Source of the DNA: Pisaster brevispinus | Lineage: Eukaryota > Echinodermata > Asteroidea > Forcipulatida > Asteriidae | Direction: 5' to 3' | DNA length: 64,000 nt | Assembly (NCBI GenBank): GCA_023634235.1 | Contig: JAMKCF010000015.1 | Location: 13,054,087-13,118,086, forward strand | Part shown: positions 46,301 through 55,000 of the stretch, in pieces | Position numbering within the stretch: the first letter of the stretch is position 1 | How the letters are laid out: every line of letters starts with the position of its first letter | The notes under the pieces: generated by a model | Told to the model about the DNA's origin: nothing | Databases searched by the model: none | What the model saw: only the letters and a program-made list of their open reading frames with translations | Program-made: the position numbers and the translations under genes

Positions 46301-48300
46301 ATTGGGCTATTGGACAGCTCAGTTGGTAGACAGGCATGCAACTCTTCCGCGTTTCCGCGGATTTCCGCGTTTTTTAAAAATGATCAGTGCTAAAAAAAAA
46401 AATCGAAAAAAAAAAAATAAATAAATTAAAAAAAATTTTTGCGATTTTTTTTTTAAAAGCCTTATATATACTTGGCAACAACAATGTACAACCACAATAA
46501 TGTGAAATAAGCCTAGTACATGCTAAGAATGCACCTAAGAGCATAATAAACCTCAACATTTTCTAGGGTACCATTGTGGATCTCATGTCCCTTGGCGTTT
46601 TGGCAGCCTCGCTCCGCGCTTGCGTTGTGCCTTTGAAAATTTCCTCTTTTTTTTTCATCGGGCAGTTGCATGCCTGTGGTAGAGCGCCGGTACGTTAATC
46701 CGGAGGTCGTTGGTTCAAGTCCCGCTCCAGTCAATTTTTCTTTGTTCAAAACCCAAATTATATAAAAATTTACCCAGTCAGTTTCCTTTGTGGTTAATTA
46801 CTTGATAAACATCATAATAGAAGAATGAAGTGTACAACACACTTATTTGGTTTAAATTTTTGAAAACTTATCTTTTGTCATAAGGTCTAGCATACGAGCA
46901 CTTAAGCTCGCTGGCACTTAAATCCAAAGGTAGCAGGTTCAATTCCTGTTGTCTAGTCAATTTTTCAAAAACGAAACTTCTAGCTATTTGCTCAAAATAA
47001 AAAATAGAAACTGAATTCCAGTACTATTTGATTGTCTTTGTACGGGGGAAATGAAGTGAAGCACGATGAGTGCATGCAGTGCAGCTACAGAATGGAATGT
47101 TCGGTTGTGGCGTGTCGTGGCCGAGCGGTCTAGTTCACCGGACCCAAGCTCCGATGTTGTCAGCAGCAGAGTGTGGGTTCGAATCCCGGTCATGACACTT
47201 GTGCCCTTGAGCAAGGCACTTAACCATAATTGCTTCGTAAAAAGTTGGGAAGGTAGTGCATTCAGCTCTACCACCAGCCAGGCTCCTAGTGGATGATACC
47301 CATGCCTATATCCTTACGGACTGTGAAGGGGGTAACCCTGTTTCAGCCCCAGGAGTAGGTGGCAACGTGCCCCTGGTGACAGTTGATTTGGGTTGACAGC
47401 CAAAATCAGTTAAGTGTAGCCCTCACCTTGCAGTGGCCGTCCGGCCTTGTGAGTTGGGCGATATCTCATTAAAAAAAAAAATAAATGATTTTTTTTTTTT
47501 TTTTAAACCATCAAGTTGCTTTGACCCTGTGCCCCCAGCCGTTCCGGGTGTATACTTAAATCAACATCAATCGTAAAAGCCAGAAAGAAACATCACAAAA
47601 CAAACAATCTCATTCTAAGATGGCCAGCAGCCGATTTCACGAAACGCTAGGATTAATCCTATCTCGAGTTAGGACGAGTAACTAGTCCTAACTTAGGATT
47701 AATCTTAAGGTTTACATGTTACAGTGCAAGGCTGGGACTCGTCCTAAAGTCCTAAGATTAATCCTAAGTTAGGAAGAGTTTGGTGAAATCGACGGCAGGA
47801 TTAATAAAAGCGAACCTAATCACGATGACTCGAGAGCCTATTAAATCCAATCTTAAGATGGAACACTTAATAAAAAAAACCTAAAAATCTGCCAAAAATA
47901 AGAGGCTTATAAATATATATATAATATACGTAAGAATAAACATTACATTGACAAGTCAATGAGTCTGTTTAATATTCAGATTGACAAGAACTCAGTTTAC
48001 ACACGGAATAAGTCATCCGTTTTCTGGTTCGTGAAAGCATTGTGCATTCTTTTCAAATTTGATGCTGTGAATTTAATCCAAGTTTTGGTTGTTTTGTTTG
48101 GTTTTTTTTCAATTTGCCAGTTGTCACCAATGATCCTAAGTGGTCTTCATGAAATTGCTCAGGGCATCTTAACCTACGACTATCAGACCGGGCTCTCCGT
48201 TCACAAGCGTCTCGTCTCGAGCGTCTACTTCTCCGAGATAAGCACCTTCATGCCGGGGCTCAAGGTCCTCCTTCAGGTTGCTGTTCAACTTAGAGTATGA
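27136..48300 (+). CDS. SEC31A: SEC31A, COPII outer-coat subunit, complete gene, 19 coding exons
   Basis: Exons: 27136-27338, 27706-27859, 28905-29042, 30866-31006, 31513-31655, 32931-33210, 33341-33469, 34465-34674, 35360-35596, 36328-36466, 37848-38026, 38399-38525, 39965-40113, 40911-41222, 41377-41901, 42877-43089, 45077-45187, 46136-46207, 48121-48300. They total 3642 bases (1213 aa), in phase throughout; human SEC31A has about 1220. Known role: with SEC13 it builds the cage over SAR1-SEC23-SEC24 at ER exit sites. Domains: N-terminal WD40 propeller (about 1-340), helical solenoid (about 390-840), Pro/Gln-rich linker (about 830-1093), conserved C-terminal helical region (about 1094-1213). 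The SAR1/SEC23-contacting Trp-Asn is present as W1013-N1014 in AWNDPP. I do not see the PxPGF-type ALG-2 binding motif of the mammalian linker. All introns are GT-AG except intron 8 (GC-AG). Confidence 0.96.
27372..27495. mobile_element. GATTTCACAAAG-family MITE in SEC31A intron 1
   Basis: GGGGTGGATTTCACAAAGAC to TGTGAAATCGAACCC, with ATCTCGAGTTAGGACGAG inside. Inserted about 30 bases after the exon 1 donor. A fragment of SINE type A (GAATCCTGGTCATGACACTT) follows. Confidence 0.65.
27706..27859 (+). CDS. SEC31A: SEC31A coding exon 2 (aa 68-119)
   Basis: Completes R68, then [34 protein letters not shown] is a WD40 blade. Donor AAAG|GTAAGG. Confidence 0.94.
28905..29042 (+). CDS. SEC31A: SEC31A coding exon 3 (aa 120-165)
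   Basis: [20 protein letters not shown] then [15 protein letters not shown], a WD blade with the family [10 protein letters not shown] signature. Donor GTG|GTGAGT. Confidence 0.95.
29811..30272. mobile_element. Foldback element with about 110-bp arms and 8-base target duplication, in SEC31A intron 3
   Basis: The duplication ATCCCTTA flanks the element at 29811-29818 and 30265-30272. Arms start TAGCCTTTTGTCAAGGCC and are inverted copies for roughly 110 bases, containing GGCGAAGCCACGAGGGCC and complement. The GC-rich arms contrast with the AT-rich intron. The centre codes for nothing recognisable. Confidence 0.85.
30866..31006 (+). CDS. SEC31A: SEC31A coding exon 4 (aa 166-212)
   Basis: [19 protein letters not shown] then [17 protein letters not shown], a canonical WD blade. 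The donor is AAAAGG|GTGAGA; one base earlier would put exon 5 into a stop. Confidence 0.95.
31067..31512 (+). repeat. About 65-bp tandem array made of the exon 5 splice acceptor and exon start, in SEC31A intron 4
   Basis: CAGTAGCCTGGCACCCAGAG, the first part of exon 5, recurs with small changes at about 31070, 31136, 31201, 31265, 31330 and 31392, before the real one at 31526. A degenerate unit sits between the last two. Each unit continues into TTGATCATACATACATTGTG-like sequence and ends AAACCTTAG, a usable acceptor, as does the true intron end (GTTCCTTTAG). The array is therefore an intronic amplification of the 3' splice site itself. In most units a one-base loss makes the copied exon read CAG TAG, a stop, if spliced in the native phase. 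Confidence 0.85.
31513..31655 (+). CDS. SEC31A: SEC31A coding exon 5 (aa 213-260)
   Basis: [20 protein letters not shown] then [20 protein letters not shown], nearly identical to vertebrate SEC31A. Donor CAAAG|GTAGG. Confidence 0.96.
32931..33210 (+). CDS. SEC31A: SEC31A coding exon 6 (aa 260-353)
   Basis: [20 protein letters not shown] starts one blade; [20 protein letters not shown] and [15 protein letters not shown] end the propeller. Acceptor TTTTCCCAG, donor AAG|GTAATT. Confidence 0.96.
33341..33469 (+). CDS. SEC31A: SEC31A coding exon 7 (aa 354-396)
   Basis: Variable Pro/Gln stretch, then [17 protein letters not shown], the conserved segment that leads into the domain closing the SEC13-binding blade. 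Donor GGG|GTAAGG. Confidence 0.93.
33950..34290. repeat. Diverged repeat related to the segment at 28630-28860
   Basis: Shares GATGTGGTTGGTACCC-type sequence and a GAGCTGAAA...TTCAC-like tail with 28630-28860, and CCTAAAACATTTGAATCTGAGAA with the TTAA-type MITE at 17846 and 39305. Probably an old member of that MITE superfamily. Confidence 0.45.
34465..34674 (+). CDS. SEC31A: SEC31A coding exon 8 (aa 397-466), GC donor
   Basis: [20 protein letters not shown], then [14 protein letters not shown]. It ends FMK with donor AAG|GCAAGT. Joining to the next exon at 35360 gives [11 protein letters not shown], matching vertebrate FLKVNFEDDSR. The only GT nearby (34679) would put exon 9 into a stop. 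Confidence 0.93.
34694..35177. mobile_element. TTAACCCTAACC MITE, copy 2, 20 bases after a splice donor
   Basis: Inverted sister of 21251-21758, about 484 bases from TTAACCCTAACCATGC to GGGGTTAGGGTTAA. Inserted in SEC31A intron 8 almost against exon 8. Confidence 0.85.
35187..35310 (+). mobile_element. SINE type B (tRNA-derived), copy 1
   Basis: The leader GACTAAATAGGGAGACTG precedes a tRNA-like body with A-box TTGCTCAGTTGTTAGAAC and B-box CCGGTTCAAGTCCAGC, ending TCTAGTCAATTTT. The sister at 46275-46745 carries a nested insertion. Together with the MITE it makes up nearly all of intron 8. Confidence 0.65.
35360..35596 (+). CDS. SEC31A: SEC31A coding exon 9 (aa 467-545)
   Basis: [20 protein letters not shown], as in the family YLELLGY region, then [10 protein letters not shown] and a low-complexity Gly/Glu/Ser linker. 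Donor AAAG|GTAAGTG. Confidence 0.93.
36328..36466 (+). CDS. SEC31A: SEC31A coding exon 10 (aa 546-592)
   Basis: Acidic variable linker (EEAAAF-like, [17 protein letters not shown]). Sequence similarity is weak, but the acceptor (CTTCAG), donor (GAAG|GTGAGG) and phase fit on both sides. Confidence 0.82.
36483..36775. repeat. GATT/AATC microsatellite with self-complementary blocks
   Basis: Long runs of ATTGATTG alternate with CAATCAAT, including a GATC run near 36720. Strand-switching of the unit makes multiple hairpins. Located in SEC31A intron 10. Confidence 0.9.
36780..37124. mobile_element. CAGGCATGCAACT MITE, copy 1
   Basis: 345 bases with 13-base inverted ends CAGGCATGCAACT. Just inside, TTCCGCGTTTCCGCGG. 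TTAATT flanks both sides. Nearly identical to 46331-46676, so both moved recently. CAG ends and the short duplication suggest a hAT-like parent. Confidence 0.85.
37628..37785 (+). repeat. Interspersed repeat shared with 45345-45470
   Basis: TTTACACAGAGG, then TTGCCCTGGTC and CTTTAAGAT, a few more blocks, then GAAATTTCCAGGCC, recurs in intron 17 with about the same order. Nature unknown; it lies directly ahead of exon 11. Confidence 0.55.
37848..38026 (+). CDS. SEC31A: SEC31A coding exon 11 (aa 592-651)
   Basis: [20 protein letters not shown], then [20 protein letters not shown], the hallmark start of the helical solenoid. The open frame continues upstream into the intronic repeat, but the acceptor TTTTCAG at 37847 sets the start. 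Confidence 0.95.
38399..38525 (+). CDS. SEC31A: SEC31A coding exon 12 (aa 652-694)
   Basis: [20 protein letters not shown] then [19 protein letters not shown], as in the vertebrate solenoid. Donor TGTG|GTGAGT. Confidence 0.95.
38627..39186. mobile_element. CAGGGCTCGAA MITE, copy 2
   Basis: Ends CAGGGCTCGAAATTTTACAC and CCCCAAAATTCGAGCCCT, with GAGGCCAGTGCTTTTAGC inside. Contains an ATA trinucleotide run (about 38856-38880). In SEC31A intron 12. Confidence 0.75.
39305..39702. mobile_element. TTAA-type MITE with central palindrome, copy 2
   Basis: Sister of 17846-18242, with TTAAAGGGAAGGTATA and TATACTTTGCCTTTAA at the ends, TTAA included on both sides. The interior keeps GTTACGGCCGTAACGCTTCT; one base change breaks the outer dyad compared with copy 1. 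In SEC31A intron 12. Confidence 0.8.
39965..40113 (+). CDS. SEC31A: SEC31A coding exon 13 (aa 694-743)
   Basis: [20 protein letters not shown] then [18 protein letters not shown], matching the family CYICAGNVEKLVACW block. Donor CAG|GTAAAA. Confidence 0.96.
40268..40304. repeat. CAA trinucleotide repeat
   Basis: About a dozen CAA units in SEC31A intron 13. Confidence 0.9.
40479..40643. mobile_element. CTACAATCCCGGCC MITE
   Basis: Inverted ends CTACAATCCCGGCC (40479-40492) and GGCCGGGATTGTAG (to 40643) bound about 165 bases. No second copy in the window. Confidence 0.55.
40911..41222 (+). CDS. SEC31A: SEC31A coding exon 14 (aa 744-847)
   Basis: [36 protein letters not shown] and [12 protein letters not shown], the end of the solenoid, then the start of the Pro/Gln linker. 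Donor AGG|GTAAGT. Confidence 0.96.
41377..41901 (+). CDS. SEC31A: SEC31A coding exon 15 (aa 848-1022), Pro/Gln-rich linker
   Basis: Low-complexity Ser/Gln/Tyr/Pro sequence (for example [20 protein letters not shown]) ending [12 protein letters not shown]. The WNDPP core carries the Trp and Asn that in yeast Sec31 reach the SAR1-SEC23 active site. The open frame runs on past the donor AAG|GTAAGA and should stop there. No PxPGF motif is visible. Confidence 0.93.
42186..42765 (+). repeat. 34-bp minisatellite in SEC31A intron 15
   Basis: About 17 units of GAGCCAAGTTTGACCAGCC plus AGCCAGGCTACCTAA. Variant units (GATTAGCCAACC, AAGAACCAAG) recur at 42433 and 42569, 136 bases apart, so part of the array has a four-unit higher-order repeat. 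No spacers, so not a CRISPR array. Confidence 0.92.
42877..43089 (+). CDS. SEC31A: SEC31A coding exon 16 (aa 1023-1093)
   Basis: [20 protein letters not shown], then Pro/Asn-rich linker ending NAPFTK. Acceptor CGGTAG, donor AAAG|GTAATC. Confidence 0.88.
43460..43568 (+). pseudogene. Possible non-LTR retrotransposon RT C-terminal relic
   Basis: Reads [14 protein letters not shown], then after a one-base shift [12 protein letters not shown]. This resembles the WNxLPxxIR...FKxxLKxxL tail found at the C-terminus of many CR1/L2-type reverse transcriptases. Short and frameshifted. Confidence 0.4.
44390..44720 (-). mobile_element. SINE type A, reverse copy, in SEC31A intron 16
   Basis: On the minus strand GGGCCGAGCGGTCTAGTGCA (A-box) and GTGTGGGTTCGAATCCCGG (B-box) lead into a body with GTCCTTGAGCAAGATGC. 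A further partial reverse copy of the head lies at about 45690-45770 in intron 17. Confidence 0.7.
45077..45187 (+). CDS. SEC31A: SEC31A coding exon 17 (aa 1094-1130)
   Basis: [20 protein letters not shown], matching vertebrate PIPDEHLILKTTFEDLIQRC. Start of the conserved C-terminal domain. Donor CCG|GTATGT. Confidence 0.95.
46136..46207 (+). CDS. SEC31A: SEC31A coding exon 18 (aa 1131-1154)
   Basis: [20 protein letters not shown] then REGM, a 24-codon helix conserved in the family. Donor ATG|GTGAGT. Confidence 0.95.
46275..46745 (+). mobile_element. SINE type B, copy 2, split by a nested MITE
   Basis: Leader GACTAATAGGGAGACCGCC and A-box CAGCTCAGTTGGTAGA (to 46330), then the 346-base MITE, then TGGTAGAGCGCCGG and B-box TTGGTTCAAGTCCCGC. 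Removing the insertion leaves a tRNA-like head with a 7-base loop around GTT (Asn-like anticodon). Same family as 35187-35310. Confidence 0.75.
46331..46676. mobile_element. CAGGCATGCAACT MITE, copy 2, nested in a SINE
   Basis: 346 bases, ends CAGGCATGCAACT and complement, flanked by the 7-base duplication TGGTAGA (46324-46330 and 46677-46683). The surrounding SINE defines the empty site exactly. Nearly identical to 36780-37124. Confidence 0.9.
47103..47475 (+). mobile_element. SINE type A, copy 2, in SEC31A intron 18
   Basis: Head CGTGGCCGAGCGGTCTAG and B-box GTGGGTTCGAATCCCGG; the body is nearly identical to 23436-23775, and it ends in an A-rich tail. Confidence 0.8.
47631..47793. mobile_element. 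GATTTCACAAAG-family MITE in SEC31A intron 18
   Basis: CCGATTTCACGAAACGCTAG at the left and TTTGGTGAAATCG at the right, with AGTTAGGACGAG dyads inside. Relatives at 2136-2281 and 27372-27495. Confidence 0.65.
48121..48300 (+). CDS. SEC31A: SEC31A coding exon 19 (aa 1155-1213), C-terminus
   Basis: [16 protein letters not shown], then [20 protein letters not shown] and LRV-TGA. Aligns to the vertebrate end (GLHNIARSI ... SAFMPVLKVVL). Acceptor TTTGCCAG. Confidence 0.95.
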   Translation: MSPMILSGLHEIAQGILTYDYQTGLSVHKRLVSSVYFSEISTFMPGLKVLLQVAVQLRV

Positions 48301-49400
48301 TGAATCCCTGCTGCCTGATTGGTTTAATTCGTACCATGTGACTGATTCCGATTGGTTTCAAGCGCACCATGTGACGCATCATATCACATGTGAACTTCAA
48401 TCGATAGATTGTACCCGATTGGTTACAGAGGATCATGTGATCTTTTTCTGATTGGTTTATGATATCACATGACGACTCCATTGAATACTTGGATTAGTTG
48501 CTTTTGACCATGTGATCCAATCTGAAAGGTTTGATTGGTCAGTGTAAGGTAAGCTTATTGTAAAGTCCCCATTAAGAGCCGAATATTTTTTAACGTAACT
48601 ATCTTTTAGTATTTTTGGTGTCAAACTCTTACGTTCTCTGTTGCGATTCTTCCACTCTAGATGCCTTAGCTTTTTTTACTGAAAAGGTTAAAACAAGCTT
48701 TGAAAAAAAATAACATGGTAGCTGTTAATACCCGAAAGCACCCCACACCTGGGCCAAGTCATAGAGTTGCTTAAGCAGAAAATAATGCTTAAAAATTTCC
48801 TGCTAAGCAGAAATGAGCAGGATACCAGTCACTAATTGTACACGTGACATGGTAGTTTGGCTGGTAACCTTATTCTGGTAAGCAAAATTTTAATGTGCTT
48901 AGCAAATTTGTTGTGCTTAAGCAGCTCTATGAAATTGGGCCCTGCTGTTGCATTTCAATTGAATATTTTGTATGATTCTGTTGGACTGAGGACTGCACCA
49001 GTAAATTGATTATGTGTTACAACGAATCAGGCATACCACTATAATCAGAGTCCACCAGTTCGGGTGTTGAGTTTACTGAATGGTGTTTGAATTAAGTAAG
49101 AGTGGAAGGATCCTTGAAAATCACTCGCGGAAGTTGGGGTTAAAAAGTTTGAAAACTACATGTAAAAACTTAGCTCCAAGGTCTCCAAGGTTAAATTATG
49201 AACACTTTGAGATCTTAAAAAGAGTTTTTCTCTGTGAAGTAGATAAAATCTTGTTCTGTAACAACAATAAGGGCAGAGATCTATAAGTTTAGAACAGTGC
49301 GTACCTTTGAAGTTCAGTAACGATTTGCCAAAGGTGCTGAAAAACAGACATGTTAAATAATTCAATAAATAAATTGCAAACAAACTTCTAAACACTGTTA
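48301..49400 (+). other. SEC31A 3' UTR region
   Basis: The first clear polyadenylation signal I noted after the stop is AATAAA at 49364-49369. A repeated CATGTGA motif runs from about 48338 to 48515 (GATTGGTTT...CATGTGA...). The MITE at 48751-48944 lies inside. Confidence 0.45.
48751..48944. mobile_element. GGGCCCAATTTCATAGAGCTGC MITE, close sister of 1916-2114
   Basis: GGGCCAAGTCATAGAGTTGC to GCTCTATGAAATTGGGCCC, with CTGCTAAGCAGAAATGAGCA inside as in the first copy. Falls in or just after the SEC31A 3' UTR. Confidence 0.75.
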
Positions 49401-51658
49401 TTTATGTGGGGGGGGGGAATGAATTCATTTGAAGTTTGTTGTTAGAAATTCATCAGTATAATAAATATTTATAAAGTACACAGCATTTTTGGTTGAAATC
49501 GGTTTTGCGATTGCACTCAACGAAAAATGCTAAATGCGAAGTAGGGAATAGAAGATAAAGTCAAAGTTGTTTATATGCAAAAGGAAAAGAAAAAGTTGGC
49601 GTATTTTTAAACATTCATGTCCGTGTTTTGGGTGATTTATTTATTTATTTGTTATTTTTAAGCAATACACTTCCTCAAGAATATTTAGTGTCACAACTAT
49701 TTCTCTATTTTGAAGGCGTTCCTGACAATGCCGTGACTGATGTGGCTTTTTCTAAACTCTCCACATCTTTGGACGATAGTCCGTTTATTTAATGACCAGT
49801 AAATCGCTTCAACTTTATTCAGAACAAAATTTCACCTTTGATAAAAATGAATTTAAGCAACTTTTTTTCCAGGGGAAGTTATCACAAATCAGTGAATCTT
49901 GTAGATGTTTTAGTCCACCACATTGTCCATCATTGAAAACGTGCAAGCATAGAATAGGGTCCAAAAGTTTTATTTTTAAATTAATCGTCTGTTTTACTTG
50001 CCTATAAATCTGGATGGAATGCTGTTGTTGCCTTTTGTTTATGTCTCGTTCATGTATAAACCTTTTTAACAATTCAAATTTCCGAGGTAATAAAAAAACG
50101 TAAAAGCCTACATTGTGAAAAGCCACTGCCAAGTTCTTACCCAAATTTGGTTTATTTAATCCCCTCTTCTAAACTGTCAAAGAAACTGGTGGTAAAAGTT
50201 GATAGTTACTGGTTTGATGTTCTTAATGTTTGTCAATAACTGTTTTTAATGGTGAATTAACTAAGAACTTACATTCGAATTGTTTACTTTTCGAACAATG
50301 GCATACACCAATGCATTCTAGTTGTCTAATATCTGCATTCATGTACGATCGAACGAGACACAAAAAACGTTCTATGGTATTTTTGTCCGACGTCATAATA
50401 TGTAAATATGTGTACAAAAAGCATAACATAAAAAACAAAAGGCAAATTTATCTGTGGTATCCGTGGAAATGAACTAAAGATATTCCTAAGTATAATAATT
50501 GTAAACGAACATGAGGACAATAAAGCAGTTTGTTTTTTTATGATATACTGCTTTGTCTGACAAAAGATTTTATTGACTGTGACGGTTGCTAATGATAATA
50601 AAACAATAAATACTTGAAAATGATTTTTAATTTGAGAGCTTACTCATTATGAACTACCCTTGATTTTTTAGGCAACAATACGGCGTCCAGTTTGCCCAGT
50701 CTGCCCTCCCGACCACTAGCGAAACAAACACACACCCGCACATAACTGTCGACCCCATATTTTTTTTTACGGCAAAATATGTGACTAAAATGTCAAAATT
50801 ATAGAATACAGGTACATGGATACAGGTAGACTCAAACATTTCCCCAAGTACCTTCATATGATTGTACCCACATTACAAAGATTAAAAAAAATATTCATGC
50901 ATCACTAGTTTTCTTATTTTCACGATTAGCGTTTTATTTCCATTATTCAAAGTTGCTGCCGGCTAATAGCTCTAGAATTTTTACACTCGGACGTTTAGGC
51001 ATGCGAGACCCTGATAGCCAAGCATTTTCTTGTTTTCTTACAAGTTCCGCAAGCAGGCCAGCAAAAAACCAAGAAACTTGCCCAGGAGCATTTGCAGCAG
51101 AAATATTGTTTTAGTTGAAGTAATTGCCATTGAGCCCAGGAAGTGACTTTTAAAAAAATCTCGTTAACCATGAGTTAAGTATTCCATTCCCACAACATTT
51201 TAATAAAATTTTGGTTAAAAGAAATGAAAGAAAAGAGCATAAAATCGCAACCTAAAATTTGGCCCAAGACCGGGTGGCTATATCCCAGTTTGGACTCCTC
51301 CGTTGCATGCAGGGGCGGGGTGGCTACAGCGTTGTTGCCAACGCCGGTAGTGCGTAACTCAAACTAAACCCCTTTGTACTTGAACACCGGTAATATATGA
51401 AACAGAAATTAGATTTATACCAATGTCACAAAATACAACTTTGAATAAAATGGCTTAGTAACTGTGCTGTTATTTACTCCAAATAAAAAATAAAGCGACT
51501 CTCGTTGTATGGACGGGTCACAGAATAGTTTTTGCACGTCTTTGCCATCATCTGCGATGACGTAGAGCGCACTGTAAGTCACGTGATAACATTGGTGGCG
51601 CAATCGGTCTATCGGGTTTGTTAAAATTGATTTCACTATAATTATTCTTTTGGAGAAG
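49401..51658. other. Intergenic AT-rich stretch
   Basis: No gene, tRNA or transposon recognised. Several AATAAA words (for example near 50518 and 50600) are of uncertain meaning. Confidence 0.45.
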
Positions 51659-51735
51659 CAGGTGGCGCCGTAGCTAGATGAGATACGTAATGGACTGGGA
51701 GCCCACGGGACCTGGGTTCAAGTCCCACCTGTGTG
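51659..51735 (+). repeat. tRNA-like sequence with A and B boxes (probable SINE head)
   Basis: CCGTAGCTAGATGAGA resembles an A-box and CTGGGTTCAAGTCCCACC a B-box. The outer CAGGTGG/CCACCTG pair overlaps the T-stem, so a proper cloverleaf does not form and a functional tRNA is unlikely. A second B-box-like motif, GGTTCGAATCC, is at about 51860. Confidence 0.45.
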
Positions 51736-52035
51736 TCTTTTTCTATATTGCTTGCACGCAGTGAATTATTTAATAGTATTCAAATCACCTCCAAACACCA
51801 ACGGGCACTTCAATGCACTGGAAAGTTCACTTGTGTGCGGTCCAGAGCTGGTACACCCGGTTCGAATCCTACCCGTACCATAAGGGACACGACTTTTACT
51901 GTTGGCCACTGTAATGGATTGGGGTCCGTCATGTCTCTCCCCAAAATAGGTAAGGATGAATATTCCGGGTGGGAAAGGACAAGGAGGGACCGGGACTTGC
52001 CAATCCCATAAAGGAACTATATGGGTGATCACAAG

Positions 52036-55000
52036 GGGTAAGTCCAGCATTTTCATCAAATTCTGGTCAAAAATTGAAAAAAAATAACAAGGGGTAAGTC
52101 CAGCATTTTCATCAAATTCTGGTCAAAAATTGAAAAAATCACAAGGGGTAAGTCCAGTATTTCTATCGAAAATTGGGTCAAAAATTGAAAAATCACAAGG
52201 GGTAAGTCCAGCACTTTAATCAATTTTTTATCAAAATTTGGGAACAAATCACAAGGGGCAAGTCCAGCATTTTCATCAAATTTGGGTCACAAATTGAAAA
52301 AATCACAAGGGGTAAGTCCAGCATTTTCATCAAATTCTGGACAAAAATTGAAAAAATCACAAGGGGTAAGTCCAGCATTTTCATCAAATTCTGGTCAAAA
52401 ATTGAAAAAATCACAAGGGGTAAGTCCAGTATTTCTATCGAAAATTGGGTCAAAAATTGAAAAATCACAAGGGGTAAGTCCAGCACTTTAATCAATTTTT
52501 TATCAAAATTTGGGAACAAATCACAAGGGGCAAGTCCAGCATTTTCATCAAATTTGGGTCACAAATTAAAAAAATAACAAGGGGTAAGTCCAGCATTTTC
52601 ATCAAATTCTGGACAAAAATTGAAAAAATCACAAGGGGTAAGTCCAGCATTTTCATCAAATTCTGGTCAAAAATTGAAAAAATCACAAGGGGTAAGTCCA
52701 GTATTTCTATCGAAAATTGGGTCAAAAATTGAAAAATCACAAGGGGTAAGTCCAGCACTTTAATCAATTTTTTATCAAAATTTGGGAACAAATCACAAGG
52801 GGCAAGTCCAGCATTTTCATCAAATTTGGGTCACAAATTGAAAAAATCACAAGGGGTAAGTCCAGCATTTTCATCAAATTCTGGACAAAAATTGAAAAAA
52901 TCACAAGGGGTAAGTCCAGCATTTTCATAAAATTTGGGTCAAAAATTGAAAAAATCACAAGGGGGTAAGTCCAGCATCTTTATCAATTTTTCATCAAAAT
53001 TTGGGAACAAATCACAAGGGGCAAGTCAAGCATTTTCATCAAATTTGGGTCAAAAATTTATTAAAATCACAAGGGGCAAGTCCAGCATTTTTATCAAATT
53101 TGGGTCAATAATTGAAAAAATCACAAGGGGTAAGTCCGGCATTTTTATCAAGTTTTCATCAAAATTTGGGGAAAAATTACAAGGGGTAAGTCCAACATTT
53201 TCATCAAATTTGGGTAAAAAATTGAAAAATCTCAAGGGGTAAGTCCAGCATTTTCATCAAATTCTGGACAAAAATTGAAAAAATCACAAGGGGGTAAGTC
53301 CAGCATTTTTATCAATTTTTCATCAAAGTTTGGGAACAAATCACAAGGGGTAAGTCCAGCATTTTCATCAAATTTGGGTCAAAAATGTATTAAAATCACA
53401 AGGGGCAAGTCCAGCATTTTTATCAAATTAGGGTCAAAAATTGAAAAAATCACAATGGGTAAGTCCGGTATTTTTATCAAGTTTTCATCAAAATTTGGGG
53501 GAAAATCTCAAGGGGCAAGTCCAGCATTTTTATCAATTTTTCATCAAAAATTTGGGAAAAAAATCACAAGGGGTAAGTCCAGCATTTTCATCAAAATTGT
53601 GAAAAAATCACGGGTAAGTCCAGCATTTTCATCAAAATTGTGAAAAAATCACAAGGGGTAAGTCCAGCATTTGTATCAGATTTACGTCCAAATTTGGAAA
53701 AAATTACAAGGGGTAAGTCCAGCATTTGTATCAAATTAATTTGGGTCAAAAATGGAAAAAATCACAAGGGGTAAGTCCAGCACTTTAATCAATTTTTTAT
53801 CAAAATTTGGGAACAAATCACAAGGGGCAAGTCCAGCATTTTCATCAAATTTGGGTCACAAATTGAAAAAATCACAAGGGGTAAGTCCAGCATTTTCATC
53901 AAATTCTGGACAAAAATTGAAAAAATCACAAGGGGTAAGTCCAGCATTTTCATAAAATTTGGGTCAAAAATTGAAAAAATCACAAGGGGGTAAGTCCAGC
54001 ATCTTTATCAATTTTTCATCAAAATTTGGGAACAAATCACAAGGGGCAAGTCAAGCATTTTCATCAAATTTGGGTCAAAAATTTATTAAAATCACAAGGG
54101 GCAAGTCCAGCATTTTTATCAAATTTGGGTCAATAATTGAAAAAATCACAAGGGGTAAGTCCGGCATTTTTATCAAGTTTTCATCAAAATTTGGGGAAAA
54201 ATTACAAGGGGTAAGTCCAACATTTTCATCAAATTTGGGTAAAAAATTGAAAAATCTCAAGGGGTAAGTCCAGCATTTTCATCAAATTCTGGACAAAAAT
54301 TGAAAAAATCACAAGGGGGTAAGTCCAGCATTTTTATCAATTTTTCATCAAAGTTTGGGAACAAATCACAAGGGGTAAGTCCAGCATTTTCATCAAATTT
54401 GGGTCAAAAATGTATTAAAATCACAAGGGGCAAGTCCAGCATTTTTATCAAATTAGGGTCAAAAATTGAAAAAATCACAATGGGTAAGTCCGGTATTTTT
54501 ATCAAGTTTTCATCAAAATTTGGGGGAAAATCTCAAGGGGCAAGTCCAGCGTTTTTATCAATTTTTCATCAAAAATTTGGGAAAAAAATCACAAGGGGTA
54601 AGTCCAGCATTTTCATCAAAATTGTGAAAAAATCACGGGTAAGTCCAGCATTTTCATCAAAATTGTGAAAAAATCACAAGGGGTAAGTCCAGCATTTGTA
54701 TCAGATTTACGTCCAAATTTGGAAAAAATTACAAGGGGTAAGTCCAGCATTTGTATCAAATTAATTTGGGTCAAAAATGGAAAAAATCACAAGGGGTAAG
54801 TCCAGTATTTTTATCAATTTTCACAAGGGGTAATTCCATCATTTTCATCAAATTTGGTTCAAAATTGAAAAAAAATCACAGGGGTAAGTCCAACATTTTT
54901 ATCAAATTCGGGTCAAAAATGGAGAAACCAGCATTTTTATTGAACGGTCAAAAATTGAAAAAATCACAAGGGGTAAGTCCAACATTTTTATCGAATTTCG

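Noticed and set aside
52056..54668. Repeated 60-122 codon frames on both strands with LDLPLVIF or SQGVSPAF cycles
   Set aside because: Products of a 54-bp satellite whose unit is a multiple of three; they break wherever a unit has an indel.
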